Part shown: positions 10,385-25,200 of the stretch, piece by piece | Layout of the letters: every line of letters starts with the position of its first letter | How positions within the stretch are numbered: the stretch's first letter is position 1 | NCBI GenBank assembly: GCA_020740775.1 | Contig: JAHEWK010000002.1 | Location: 124,001 to 188,000, forward strand | DNA: 64,000 nt | Source of the DNA: Ilyonectria destructans | Taxonomy: Eukaryota > Ascomycota > Sordariomycetes > Hypocreales > Nectriaceae | Reading direction: 5' to 3' | Translations under genes and position numbers: made by a program | The notes under the pieces: generated by a model | The model's input: only the letters and a program-made list of their open reading frames with translations | Told to the model about the DNA's origin: nothing | Database searches by the model: none

Positions 10385-13300
10385 CCTCTAATAAATCTTA
10401 TCCTAAGATTCTATAGTTTTATTATCCATCTGTTAGTTCTATTTCCAATAGGCCTAACTTACTTCTTAATTATTATAAATAAACTGACAGTATATCCAGT
10501 TATACTGCTTAATATTATACTGCTTTTTTCTATATTATTCAGACTATTAGTTATTATATTATACTATATTCTTTTTATTCTAAGTGGGATTTATTCTATA
10601 AAATAATTAAGAAATTATCTTACTATAGTAAATATACCCAGTAGGGTTATTCTTATAATAGTTCTAATATTTCTATTGGGGTGTATATATAATTTTCTTA
10701 TTATAGTATTCTTTATATACTAACTTATAGATAGTAAATTAAATAAATACTAAGTTTAATTATTTAGAGTAAGAAGAGGAAAAGGCTAAAGAGTAAATAA
10801 TAGCAGTGCAGGTTACTCTAAATAAAGTGCTAAGCTATTTAGTATATCTTTATTACTAGAAGTGCGCACTGAAATTAAAGGGCGAGGAAATAGTATATTA
10901 TAGGCTTTAATCCTTAGATAAGTTAGAGGAGGCTGAGTAAAATAAGGTATCTGCCGAGGAGGTAGTCTATTTGGATAGCTCCTTTTGGGACTACTCTATA
11001 GAGGCTCAGACTAGCCTGTGGGATTCCTTAGGGCTTAGTGACTTTATTCTTTTTGTGGAGTCTGAGGGGACTCTTCTGATTCCCTCTAGTAGTAGGTAAG
11101 GGTCCTAGAATTTATTCTAATATATATTTCTTAGAGTATTTCTTTATCTGAGGAAGTCTTTTAGTTTAGCTTAATAATATATAAGGTATTTATAGGGTTT
11201 TTATATATCTTCTAATAGGTTGCAGTTTTTCTATTTTATAAGATATTTTATTTTATTATTTTCTCTTTTTATATTAAGAATTATTTTAACTGTAAATTTC
11301 TAGTTATTTTTAACTTCTATTTTTTAATTATTATTCTATATTTTAATATAAATAGTATCTACTGCTAATTTAAGTAATAAAATATAAAAAATTAGATAGA
11401 GCTTAACCTTTAGTAGTAAGTTTAGTTTATAGTTATTTTCTGAGATTTTTTCTAAAATTTTATAAGATCTAATAAATTTAAAGTTTAATTTATTATTTAG
11501 CCTTTTTGTTATAATGTTTTTTATCGCTAGATAAACTATATCTTCCTTCTGGAAGATTAATCCCTTTAATTTTTTCTTATTATAGTGTTTTTTTATTTAC
11601 TTATATATAAATTCCAGTTCTATATATATTTCTTTATATAGCTATTATAGCTAGTTAGTAGTAAGAATAGCTTTAGTATTTAGTAGTTCTTCTCTTAATA
11701 ATCTGTAGGTATTTAAGGTGAATTTAAAATTTATATAAGCTGGTATAAGCTTTATTATTCTAGAAGTAGAGGTATTATAGGCTAGTTATACTATAGGCAG
11801 CTTCTAAATCTAATTATTCTGCTTGTAGTTAATATAGCACTATAGATACTATTTAACTATTTAGTTAAATCTTTCTATTTATCTATCTACTTATAGTCTT
11901 TAAGCTATTATAAGCTTATAGTTTAATTCTATTTAAGTTATTAATTCTTACTAGAATTTAGATATAAATATTATTCCTCTATTAGATATAATTTCTATTA
12001 GCAATCTGTATATACTGATAATATTTCTTAAAAATATATAAGAAAGTTATTCTATATTAGTAGACTCTTAATAGAGTAGAAAGTATAAGAACTTTATAAG
12101 TCTATCTATAATAATAAATATACTGTTATAGAGTATTCTAATTATTAAGTCTTCAGATAGTAGAAGCTTAGTAATATAATCTATAGTAATAGATTCCTAA
12201 GGTTATTATACTACTAGTAGTAATTATAACTGTCTATAAGGCTTATATTATAGTATTTTTAACTTTTTATATAGATTATATTCTTTAATAGTATCTATAA
12301 TAACTTTCTTTATTTATAGAAATAAGTATATTATTCTAAGCTTCTTAAGAGTTTTATTAATACCTTAATATCTATATATAGAGTATTTATAAACTTTCTA
12401 TATTAGTTATTATTATAGTTCTTTAGGAATTTATAATTATTCTATTTATTCTTCCTTAGGTAGTATATTATTATACTTCTAAATTTCCTTTAGTAGTAGG
12501 TTATCTGATTCTACTGTATGTATTACTGTAAGTATTTTTCTATTAAGCTTATTAATAAATTGTACTTTTTTTACTGATTTTAAGGGCTATTAAGATTCTC
12601 TTTCTCTTTTTTTATAGATATTATATTATCTAAAGTCTGCTGGGTTAGTAATAAATCTCTAATAAAATCTAGTATATATTTAGTTAAATATAAGTTTTTA
12701 TTTTTAGTAGTTCTTTATATATTTACTGCTGAATTTAGATATATATTCTGGGGTTATAAAGGCTTATTTCTTATAGGTAGATATTCTATATTAGTAGTTA
12801 TACTTATAGAGGTAGATAGTATTATTATTATTCTTATAATAATAGTACTATTATATCTTATTCTGCTATTTTTTATTTGGGGTTTCTAGTAGATTTTTAT
12901 ATATTATTTTAAGTTTCTTATTACACTTTAAGTATACTATCTATAGGTAGTTATTATTTTTAGGTATTATATAGTTATAATAAAATCTTTTATAGGCTTA
13001 GCTTTTTATAAGCTTTTTAATTTAGTAGTATTTTATTTTATTCTTTAGAAAACTGAGTACTAATTTCTAAGGTATAAATACCTATTTATAGTATATTAGT
13101 ATCCTATAGTTATAGTTAAATTTATTAGAAAATACTTTATTATTATTATTATAAAATAAGCATTTCTTATAGATTTTTATCTGCTATTTTTTACTGGGTA
13201 TTTTATTTATATTATGCTATTTTTCCTTATACTTATAGATATTAGTAATATATCTCTATTTAAGATATCCTTTTAGAGTTAGCTTAAGAAGTTATTTATT

Positions 13301-13399
13301 TTCCTTAGTAATATTAGTATTAAAGTTAAATTATCAGCTAATAGTATCTACTCTACTATTCTCTAATTCTTTCTTATAGATAATAATATAGTTAAATTC

Positions 13400-14520
13400 T
13401 AATAGGTATTCTATATAGTAAAGTTACCTACTATTAAGTTCTTAAGTAGTTATAAAGTATAAGATATTCTTATAGTTAGTATAGATTTTAATTTTATACT
13501 TACTTTCTAAAAGATAGTATTGGAATTTTTTAAATAAATTAACTATTATAAGAAATTCTTTATTATAGATAGAGTAGTTAAGCTTTATTCTGTAGAGTTT
13601 ATATAAGTAGAAGGCAATTAGATATAATTTCCTATTAATATCTCTCTATTCTATTTAAGATTTCAGACTAAAATTAGAGAAATCTATTTTCAGTTTAACT
13701 TCTTTATTAAAGTTAAATATAATTAAGACTAATTTACTAAGAATTACCTTTTTAATATTGTTAAAAGCCTTCTATATCTTAATATTCTATTTGAAATTTA
13801 CTTCTTTTTTTATAAGTTCTATAAGGGTATATTTAATACTTCTAAAATTGCAAATAAACTTTTAGTAGTAATTAGTAAATCTTAGGAAGCTTTATACTTT
13901 TTTAATATTTTTAGATTTCAGCTAATCTTTAATAGCTTTAATTTTCTTATAATCTATATAGATCTTATTTAGATAGATAGTATATCTAAGGAAGTTTACT
14001 TTATCTATATAGAACTTATTTTTTTCCAGTTTAATAAGGAGGTTTATATTCTGTAGTTTCTTAAGTACTATATAGATATATTCTATATATTCTTCTTCTA
14101 TATTAGAGAAGATAAGGATATTATTAAGGTAATATATAATAAAGATATTAAGGTATTTCTATAGTATATTAATAATTATCTATTAGAAGGTTACCAGTAT
14201 ATTAGTAAGTCTAAAAGGTATAACTAGATATTTAAAAAGTCTATATTTTATATAGAAAGCAGTTTTCTATTTATCTTCTGGTTTAATATAAATAAGATTA
14301 TAAGCTTCTTTAAGATTAAGAGCTATAAATTATTTCTTACTATATAATTAATTATTCAGTTTATTAATAAGTAGTAATAGTATTTAGTTCTTAATAGTAA
14401 TATTATTAAGCTATTAGTAGTTTATAACTAGCTGTAGTTTTCTATTTTTCTTTAGGATAAATATAACTGGATATTCTGCAGAGAACTTTAATATCCTAAT
14501 AAATTCTTTTTTTAATATAT
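13400..14520 (-). pseudogene. Element A reverse transcriptase remnant
   Basis: Minus-strand translation gives recognisable Ty3/gypsy RT pieces in order: KTAFYIKYRLFKYLVIPFRL (normally [20 protein letters not shown]), YLNNILIFS at the catalytic Asp pair (both Asp replaced by Asn), and FLRFTNYYRKF at the RT/RNase H junction. Both catalytic Asp to Asn changes are G-to-A transitions on the coding strand, as expected from RIP. Intervening stops are frequent. Boundaries are approximate. Confidence 0.7.
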
Positions 14521-17500
14521 CTTTAAGGTATTCTTTTAATATATAGAGTTAAACTTTATTAAGGTTATAAATCTTATAGAATTTAGCTGTAATTCTATCT
14601 TTAAGTACTATCTTATAGTTCTATTAACTATATTAAGATAGACTTATTTCTATTTCTTCAGTAAATAGTTTCTTATAAATACAGTAAGTAGGGGGTATAT
14701 TCTTAAGCCTATTATCTGCTTTCTTATATTTCTTTATTTCTTATAGTTCTTTATTAAGCTTGGTAAATTATACTTATACTTATATAATAGTACAGTATAT
14801 CTTATTATTTTAGGCGTTATAGTATTTATATTTAGTGCCTTAGGGTAGTAAAGTATCTATTATATTATTATATATTACTTTACTGGTACTATTATTAGTT
14901 AAAGTTTAAAATCTTATATTATTATCTGAATTCTATTTATAGAAGGAATAATTATTAATATTATTAAAGGTTATTTAGCCAGTCCTCTAATTAATTAGTA
15001 GGTTTACTTATTGCAGCTATAGATAGCCTAAAACTAAATTATATTATATTAAGGGGATAATATTAAAAGAGATACCTTTATTATATTTATTTATAAAAAC
15101 TTTAAGGTAATTAATCTCTCTAGTAATATATCTATTATTATAACTGAAATTTATTTCTTTAAGATTCTACACTCAGTATAGATTTAATTTATTCTTCTAT
15201 AGTAGCTCTAATTTATTTACTATTCTTAGGTAAAGGTAGTTAAGTTCTATACTGCTATCTACTAGTGCAGTATACTAGTATCTCTTAATTTATATCTGGA
15301 TTTCTAAGTAATCTATTTATATACTTTCTATAGTATATAGAGCTCTTACTGAGAGTTCTACTTCTTCTAGCTCTAGGCCTATCTATTACTCTATTATAGA
15401 GGGTAAGAGTGGTTTTTTATCTGTATTTAAACTACCTTATATTATTCTCAGTCTTTAGCTTATCTACTAGTTTATTAATAAAAATTAAATCTATTTTTAT
15501 ACATTCTGTATATATATCTATAAGTTTTCTTCTTCTTCTTATTATATCTTGGGTATATATATATACTGCAATCTATTATAAATATTTCTTTATAAGTATT
15601 ATTGGGTATAGAGATAGAGGTGTGTTTTTTCTTTATTCTTCTTATATAAAGAAAGTTCTTTCTATTTCTATAGCAATTCTTACTGCTATATCCCTTTTTG
15701 TAGTTATTTTAGTTACTTATTATTATATTAAGTTTCTTTTTCTAATTAGATACAGTTTTTTCTTCTCTAGTTATTTTAAGTTAGTTCTTAATTTCCTTTT
15801 ACTAAGTATTATTATCAGATAATTTATTATATCTGAGTTTCTCTAGTTGGAAGTATTTTCATTCTTATAGGAAATATCTTTATTCCTTCTATACTTAGTG
15901 CTAAAGGTGTACTTTAGTTTTTATATAGATTTAGTATTCCTAATATTAGTAATTCTAAAGGTTCTATAATCCTTATATATACTATTATAGAAATCTAATT
16001 ATCTTAGCTTTTAGAATAGTAATACAGTACTTAGGGTATCTATTGGTATTCTTATAGTACTCTATATTATACTTTATATATAGTTAGATAATAGGGATTT
16101 CTAGTAGCCTTAGGGGGTAATAATTATAAGTTTATTTATTCTTTAAGTAGTAGTAGTATTATAGGTAGTAGTATAAGATCTATAAGATCTAATTATATCC
16201 TTCTATATTAAGGTAGAGAATAAAGTTATCTCTAAACTCTTCTTTAAGTTCTACTATATAGTCTCTTACTTTATATCTTATTATAGTATAAAGATAGATA
16301 GGTTTATATTATTTAGTATTCTATTATTCCCTTATAAGTTATTAGTATATAGCTTCCTTATTTTTCTATTATTAGTTATCTTACTTATTAAGTATAGCTT
16401 TATCCCACTATAGTTTTTCTATTATTATTTAGCTAGTTTCTTCTGGGGTGCTAGATATATATTCCTCTATATAGAGGTTCAGTCTTTTTTTATTACTGGG
16501 ATCAGAATATTTATTTCTAATATTATTGTATTTATTATTCTTATTTAGTATAGTACCTACTGTCTATTACTAGTCTATCTGAGTATTGTAATCTTCTAGC
16601 TGTCTGTTAGGGATATTATTCTGAGTGTCTAGTACTTTTAGTATTCCTCTTTAGTAGGTTTCTAGTTATTTTTCCTATTATACTATAGCTATTATTCTTA
16701 GTCTAACTGCTATTAGTTTAATTATTAGTAGTTCTAGTATCAGTATTCACTCTATTAGTTTCTTCTATCTATTTACTCTTAAGGTAGATTCTTCTAGATA
16801 TAGTGCTTTTACTTCTTCTTAAGATAAATATTACTTTTAGCTGGATAGATATATAGGCCAGCTTAAGCTAGAGTATTTATATATACCTTATATTATAATA
16901 ATAGTTTATATTTATACTGCTATTTCTATTTCTTTCTATCTCTAGATAGTATTTAATAATTACTATTCAGTAGGTATAGATTGGAATTATTATTCTTTTT
17001 TAAGCTTATAGTATTCTTATATAAAGTGTCCCTTCTTATTGCAGTTATAGTATATAATATCCTTTTTATCTTAAGGCTGCCTCTATATAGCTTTAAGTTC
17101 TATAGGTCCAGTATATATCCCCTAAGAGGTATTTCTATAAGAGTTGCTCTATTAGCTACCTCTTTATTCTCTACTATTCCCTTATTAGTTGGGGTAGTAG
17201 GGATTATATAGAGTATTCTAACCTCTTTAGTATATTGCAGCCTTCTTCCTATATCTTTTATACTGTTATTTATTAATTTTAACAGCTATAGTAATATATT
17301 CCGTAAGGGTATTAAGTCAGTTAGCTTTATAGAGCTTATTCTTAACTTTATCCTTTAGTTCTTAGTAGAATATTTCTATAAGTATCTTATCCTTTTAGTC
17401 TAACTTAAAGGCAACTTATTAAAGTATAATAGTATAAATAGCAGTAAAGTGGATTTATTTAAGTATATAAATTTTTATAGCTGCCTATCTTTTTTTATTA

Positions 17501-18048
17501 ACTATTCCGAATATATCTTTAAGGGCTACTTTAAAGTTTTTCTAATCTGTAAATAGATTAACTGTATTTTAATTTTAGTCGGTCTTATTATTATTAAGGA
17601 AATCTTTAAGAATAAATTTAAACTAATTCTTTATATTACTGGATATTAAATTGCTTATAAATAGCAGTTATAATTCTATAGATACTAACTATTATAGATA
17701 CTACTGAAAGTATCTTTTTATTCTAATAATAAAAGGTATAATATTACTGGATATTCTATTAAATTTCTCTAATAGCAGTAGTTTTATTACTTCCCCTAGG
17801 TTGTATTCAGTATTTCTAGTAACTGATACTAGTATATTCTGTACTTACTGCTGTAAAGTGCAGACTAAATTATATAGCTGCTTAACTTTAGCTGCTATAT
17901 TGATATTATTCGCTAGAGCTATATAAGCTGGTAGTATAGATATATTACTTAGGGTAGCAGGAGTTCAGTTAGTTTTAAATATCTTAATAGTATAAAATAT
18001 TACTTAATAGTTAATATAAATAACCTTTTTAAATAAGAGCTATTAATA

Positions 18049-18458
18049 TATAATAGTTATATTCTCTAAGCTACTATATATATAGTATAGAGTAGGTAAG
18101 AGATAGATTGCTAGTAAATAAACTATAGGTTTATATTAGCAGATAGATTAAGGTGTTACTTACTGAGTAAATATTATATCTAATAATAGTTAAGTATAGT
18201 AATATATAGTAAGTTAAGATAATTAAGGTAATTAAGTTATATTAATAGCTAAGTAGCTACTTATTAGAAATATATACTATTTAGTTATCTATATATTAGG
18301 GTGATTAAGTGTGATTACTGTATAAGTAATTATAATTACTGGTAATTAGAGGTAATTATAGAGTGATTATATATAGCTAAATTATATTTTATTTTAGAAG
18401 GCTGAGAAAAGTGGGGCTGTATTTAGGGCTTAATGCAGGTTGCAGCCAGGCTGTAATA
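18049..18458 (-). repeat. Element A 5' LTR (right)
   Basis: Partner of 9965-10384. Outer end CTGTAATA is followed directly by the target duplication CCTAC. Only 288 bp separate it from the next element. Confidence 0.85.
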
Positions 18459-18746
18459 CCTACCTCCTTAATATAGATAGAAATTTAATACTTTTTAAAC
18501 TTCTTAAGCCTCTTATTATAGATACTTTCTATAAGTAAATTTAAAATCTCTAGCTAGTTATAATAAAACTAATTTCACTCCTTAGAATTTTTAGTTTTAT
18601 TTTTATCTTAGAAGAATATAGATTTATAATAGGCTTTAACTATATTATTAATATACTATATATATAATATTATATTTACTTTAAGAAAATAAAAGAAAGC
18701 AGTAAGAATATTTATATAGATAAAATAGCAGTCTATAAGTATTATA

Positions 18747-19121
18747 TGTTACGGCCCAGGTTGGGACCAGGCGGTTATAACCGGCAGAACCATAACATAC
18801 CTACTTTTTCCATCTAACTATATATAGAGCGTCACACTAAAGATTATACCTACAATTCTAGATCGTTACAATCCCAGGATCGCTACAATCTAACACCTTA
18901 TACAATCTATAAATTATTACCTAGTATATAGATATAATTATTTAGTACTTTTATAGAGATAGCCTTACCAGCTATTAATATATTTAGTTATATTAAATCT
19001 ACTATTCTATTATTATCAGACTGTAACCTATATTGCTTACTATAATATCCTGATCTACTTAATTATAAATACTACACTACTAAACCTACCCTACACCCTT
19101 AGGTTAAACCTAACCGTTATA
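18747..19121 (+). repeat. Element B 5' LTR
   Basis: It begins TGTTACGGCC, ends CCGTTATA, and is 375 bp, equal to its partner. It keeps more C/G than the 3' LTR at some sites and fewer at others, so both have mutated independently. Confidence 0.88.
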
Positions 19122-22100
19122 TATTAATAGCTCTTATTTAGTATATTACTATATCGACTTAAGTAATACCCTAATTTAGTTATTATAGCCCCACTAACCC
19201 TATCGACTAGTATATCTGCTTCCTCTAAGGAAAAAGGCACTATATACCTAAAGACCCTAAAGGATAATAATAGTAATAATACTATAGGTAATGGAGAATC
19301 CTCCTCTAACAAAAAGATAAATAAAAAAATTAAAAAACTTTATAAAGAAAATCTATAACTTCATTAAAAAGTAGATACCTTAACTGATACAGCTAAAACT
19401 AATAAGGTATAAAATAATAAAAAGTTTTAAGCTCTATATAATAAGATACAGAATCTTAATACAGCCTAAATAACTGCCCCAAATCTAATACTACTAGTAA
19501 CTATTATAATACTGAAAGGATGTATTATTAACCTTATTAATAAGTAACTCTATACTTATACCGAATAAGCCCAGCATATAGAATAATTTAACGGTTTTAC
19601 TATTGCCCTAAGTATCTTAAGACCTTATAATATTAGTAAAACTATTAAACCACTCCAGCTAAGGAAGTTTAACAGTATACCTAAGGAGTTAAGAAAATAC
19701 CTTACTGAGCTTAAGTCCTACTATATATACTATCTAACTGTATTTAGCAATAAGTTACTAAAAGTTCGATATACTATAAAACTACTGGAAGGTAAGGCCT
19801 AATAAGGAATAGGCCTAACTCTAAGAGACTTTATAGAAAACTTACTTAACTAATATAAACTAGAAACTACTATATTATTTAATAGCTTTAATATATATAA
19901 ATAACTGCTTATAAATATATATAGAGAATAGGATAAAAAATATAAAGTACTTATATAAATCTGAAAGTTAAAGCAGATAAAGACAGTATTAAAGTACCTT
20001 ATAGAATACCAATATCTATCTATAAAGCTTAACTGGAATAATAAGAATATAGTAAATAGATTCTACTAAGGATTAAAAAATAAAGTTAAGAATAAAATCT
20101 ATAAGATTCTTAACCTACTAACTGAATTTAATATCTATATATACCTCTATATTACTATTAATAATTAACTATTTAAATAATATATTAAGAAGTAAAAAGG
20201 AAACCTAAAGAGTTAAAAAAATAAGAAAAACCACTTTAACTATAGTAAGAAATACTAAGGTAATACCTCCTACAGAATAGTATTAGAACCTATAGAACTA
20301 GAAGCTGCCTAAAAAGACTACTTAAAGGTTAAGTACTAAAACTGCAGAAAGATAGACTACTTTAAAAGTAAGTATTACACCTTAAAATCCAACTAAAAGT
20401 ATAAGCCTATACTAAAAGGTAAGTATATATAATTTACTAACTACTAGTACTTTAATAATAATAATAAACCTTAAACTGCTATTTAATTTAAGACTATTAC
20501 TATAACCTAAAGCAGTTATAATAGAGGGTTTAATAGAGCCCATAAAAATAACATAAAGTGGGAAGAGAAATACCTTAAAATACACTTATCCTCAAACTAT
20601 ATATCTAAAGAACTACCAAAACAATTAAAGATAATACAGCAGAAAAGGTATAAAAACAAGCTATATAGCATAGAAAAATAGATACTAAGAGAAAGAATAA
20701 GTAAAATACCAGACTGGAAAAGAAAAGATAAAGTTACTAGAGGAATAAGCCCATCTGGAAACCAGTCCCAAAAGATTATAATACCACCCCAAACACCCTT
20801 AATAAAATATCCCATACTATAGCTATAATACGAAGGGGAGATACCATTCCAGATAGACAGCCCAAATTTATTATACCACCCCTAACTGATAGAAAATAAG
20901 AAGTAAAGATATCTAAAAAGCAGGAGGAAAAAAATAAGCTCTGCTGATATTTCTACATTAGGAAAGAAGACACCCCCTAGATATATACAGAATAAGAAAC
21001 AAGACTAGTAAGAAAGCTAGGACTTATAGTGGCCGACTAAGATATTATCGCCCCTGCTGATAAGTACTTAGAAATAGAGGATAAATAAGACTCTAGATCT
21101 AGCTATAAAGAATACTGGAGGTATAATAACCTTAGGAATTAAATGTGAAAGAACCCTATAGAGATATATAACAACCTTACAAACAAACAATAAATACCTA
21201 CTGCAACTAAACCTATCTATATCTGCGCCTATAATATATAACTAAACTGCAACCTATATTATATAACCCTAAAGAAATAAGAAGATAATAACCTAAGGAT
21301 AGCAGTAGTATACCCTAACTATAAGGAAATCTTATAGATATTATATATTATCTATAAATGCCCAATATATAAAGAAGATAAAATCTATTATAACTATTTT
21401 TCTATACAAACTAATAATATCCCCATTTAGAACCTATACTTATAGAATAAACTTAAGTACTTTTAAGTTACTAAATAGTATATAGGAATAGGTATTATAC
21501 AACTGGAAGATAAAGGAGACCTTTTCCTATTAGAATATATAAACCTAAATAGCACTATTAAAGACTGTAAAACTAAAGAATACTATATATATAAATAACA
21601 GAAGATAAAAAAATAGTATAAATATAAAGAAGAAGACATCCTTAAATATATTGCCGCAAAAGCACTAAAATATAATAAACCAGACTGTATAGAATACAGC
21701 TGGAAAAATCAAAATAAATTCCAATATATTAAGTTCTTAATTTACCGGAACTATAACTTCCCAAATTACTAAGAAATAAGCAGTCTTAATTGAGTCTGGA
21801 AAAGCAAAATAGAAGATTGGAAATATAGAGGGATAACCCCTAAATATAATGATAAAGAATCCATCTGGAATATCCAACCTTACTCAGCACGAAATATAAT
21901 AACCTATAATAAACCCGAATGCCCTAAGTATAGCATAAAGGTATAAGAAATTAATATATATATCAGATAGATATATAATAAAGAATTTAACTTCCCAACT
22001 TAAATTAAAACAAATTAAGTAGACTAAGTCTGATACCGATAGATTAAGAATAATTATAATAAATATTTTAAGATAGGATATTCAGCTGATAGCTACTCTA

Positions 22101-22249
22101 TAAAAAATAATATACACTACCTATAGAGAAGCAATAGGCAGGTAATATCTATAAGGAAAAACCACCTTTAATAAAAGCTCTATATATAATAGAATTAATA
22201 AAGAAAAGAAAGATACTTAAGTTATAAGTATAAGTTAAGGGAGTATAGC

Positions 22250-25200
22250 TTACTGTATTAGTAGATAGTAGAGCTAAGGCTGTATATATCGACCTATTAG
22301 TAGTTAATAGGCTGAAGCTACTATAGAAAGATAAAAAGAACCCCTATATAGTATATAACCTTAAAGGTAATAACTTTAAATATAATAACAGATAGATAAC
22401 TAAATAGGTTAATTACCTAAAGATATTTATTAATAGATAAAATTAAGAAGTTACCCTTAATATTATACTGATAAAGTATTATAATATTATTTTTAGGTAC
22501 CTATAGCTAATAAAATACAACCTACAGTTTAACTGAAGAACTAACTAGATATTTATTAATTATAATAATATGCTCTCTAGTAATAATAAAAGTAACTCAG
22601 AAGATAAGAGATCTTTAATTCTAACTCCTAAAGATAGTAAGAGTAAGGATTTATATAAGGATATAACAGATACCTTAGCACCACTAAAAGGAATATAATA
22701 TAAATATCAGAAAGACAAAAAGATATAACTTTAAAGAACAATTGGATGCCTTTAATAACAGTTTATATAGATAAATAAGGACCTTAAGGATTATAAGAAA
22801 ATACCTAAAGAAGAATAACTTAAGAATATATCAGTATAGTACTAAATCTATAAAAAACTCTTTATAGAAGAACTTAAGATAGAACTACTTGAATTTAGTT
22901 AATAGGACTATAAAATTATACTAAAAGATAGAATAACACCTATATTTTATAAAATCTTCAACCTTAATAAAATATAACTTAATATACTTAAAGAATATAT
23001 TAAAGATATACTACAGAAAGGATATATTAGAATCTTTAAGGTATCAGCTGGATATTTAGTTATATTTATTCCTAAAAAGAATAGCAAGCTCTAACTTATT
23101 ATAGACTACTAATAATTAAATAATATTATACTTAAAGATTAAATTCTATTACTCCTTATTATAGAGCTTAAGGACTGACTCTATAGTAAGAAGGTATTTA
23201 CAGTACTAAATCTAAAGAGAGTATATAATCTTATCTATATTAAAAAAGAATATAAATAGAAAACTGCCTTTTAAATTAAATTCAGACTTTATAAATATCT
23301 TATTATACCTTTTAAACTTATAAATATACCAGCTATATTTTAATAAATAATTAATAATATACTATATAAGCATCTAGATATATTTATTATATACTATCTA
23401 GATAATATCTTAATCTTCTCTAACTTAAAAGAAGAATATATAGAATATATCTATAAGGTACTATAGGCACTCTAAGATATAAACCTACTAGTTAAACTAG
23501 AGAAGAGTAACTTCTACACTTTAAAAGTAGAGTTTCTTAAATATATTATCTTATATAATAAGATTAAGATAGATCTAAAAAAAATTACTACAGTCAGTAA
23601 ATAGCTAAAACTAATAAATATTAAGAAAGTATAATTATTCCTTAGATTTACTAACTACTACTAAAGGTTCCTTAAAGACTTTAGTAGCTATACTATACTA
23701 CTTACTAAACTTACTAGAAAAAAAGTAGACTTTAGATAGAATATTACTGTAAAGAAAGTATTTAATACTATTAAAAACCTTATCTTAAGTGAATCTATAC
23801 TAGCTACCTTTAACTCTAAATAAGAAATTAAACTTAAGACAGACTTATTAAACTTTATATAAGGCACTTAAATTGGTTAAAAGGATAATAATAGACTATT
23901 ACACCCTATTACTTTCTTTTCTTATAAAATATACAGTACTAAACTTAACTACTCTATCTATAATAAAGAATTCCTTATAATTATTAACTTATTTAAGGAA
24001 TTCCAATACTACCTTCTAGAAAGTAAATATAAGATTAAGGTCTATACAGACTATAAGAATATCGCGTATTTTATAACTACCTAGAAACTCAGCGGATAAT
24101 AACTATAATATGCTAAATACCTCTTAGAATTTAACTATATAATTATCTATAGAAAAAAATCAGAAAATGGACGAGCTGATACTATCAGTTAATAATATAA
24201 CTTTAATACCAGCAAAACTAAAATCAATAAATAACTTCTATACTTTATGCCTGAAGGATACCTTAAATAGAAGTTCATTATAATAGCAACTTAGATATAG
24301 ATACCAGAAGAACTAATAAAGCTCCTTATACAACCCAAATAGAGCTTTAAGGATTAGATATATAATATCAACCCTGGACTATAGAAGATCCAGTAGTATA
24401 ATAGAAAAATTATACCTATAGAATTATAATAGTTATATATAATATTCTACTATTACAGAGGAAACCACTATAGAAACCCCTAGCTATTAGTAAGAAAGCT
24501 TAACTAGTACTTCTATAGAAATATTATAGATATATATATAAGCTATATAGGAATATATAAAAAATACCTATAATATATTCTTAATAAATATATATGTATA
24601 TATAAGGGAGGAATAGAATATAAAGATTATAAACCCAGCTAACTAAAATAACCTAAATACTATAAGTTCGACTAAGTAATAGGAATACTATACTGGACTC
24701 TTATAATAATACATACAGTGGAATAAGAAAACCCACTGCTTAAATAAATCCAGAAGTATAATAATATACTACCTAAAGAAAAACATACAAATAAATAATA
24801 GGTTCCTAAAGAACTATAGTACCAGCTTATATAGGAAATTTATAAATACCTACTATATAGATATCAGGGAGTTAATAAAACCCTTAAATAAGTTAGAATA
24901 ATATACTAATTTCCTAAGATAAAAAAAGTTATATAAGAAGTTACTAAATAGTGCCTACTTTATAATAAAACTAAGGCCTAATACTATAAACTATATAGAA
25001 AACTGTAACTTCTACTAATTACTAAATAACTATAGGACTCTATTACTATAGATTTTATTATTAAATTACCCCTATTAGAAGACCCTATAACTAAAGTTAT
25101 ATATAATAGCATTCTTATTATTATAGACAGACTTATAAAATTTTCCTATTTTATACCCTACTAGAAGTTAATAAATATAAAGCAGTTTATCTATATCTTC

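Larger units (their letters stand above)
9965..18458 (-). mobile_element. Complete Ty3/gypsy LTR retrotransposon A, RIP-degraded
   Basis: Two direct repeats of about 410-420 bp (9965-10384 and 18049-18458) enclose 7.7 kb. The 5-bp target duplication CCTAC is exact at 9960-9964 and 18459-18463. Reading the minus strand, a purine-rich tract GAGGGGAGATATTA (complement of about 10385-10398) abuts the left LTR, so the left LTR is the 3' LTR. Degenerate minus-strand pol is readable. The RT active-site block YLNNILIFS (normally YLDDILIFS) lies near 14100-14130, followed at lower coordinates by an FLRFTNYYRKF block. Integrase pieces IIIDRLIKF and ISNRGIIFISKF lie near 11980-12120. Every frame has many stops, mostly TAA/TAG. 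No part can be functional. Confidence 0.88.

Noticed and set aside
15409..15822. 137-codon plus-strand open frame inside element A
   Set aside because: It lies antisense in a RIP-degraded retroelement; composition is hydrophobic by AT bias (Ile, Phe, Tyr, Leu, Ser) and shows no domain.
16981..17211. 76-codon plus-strand frame that looks like membrane helices
   Set aside because: The same AT-driven hydrophobic bias, antisense inside element A; no family match.
20597..20815. 72-codon minus-strand hydrophobic frame
   Set aside because: Antisense to the gag region of element B; chance opening.
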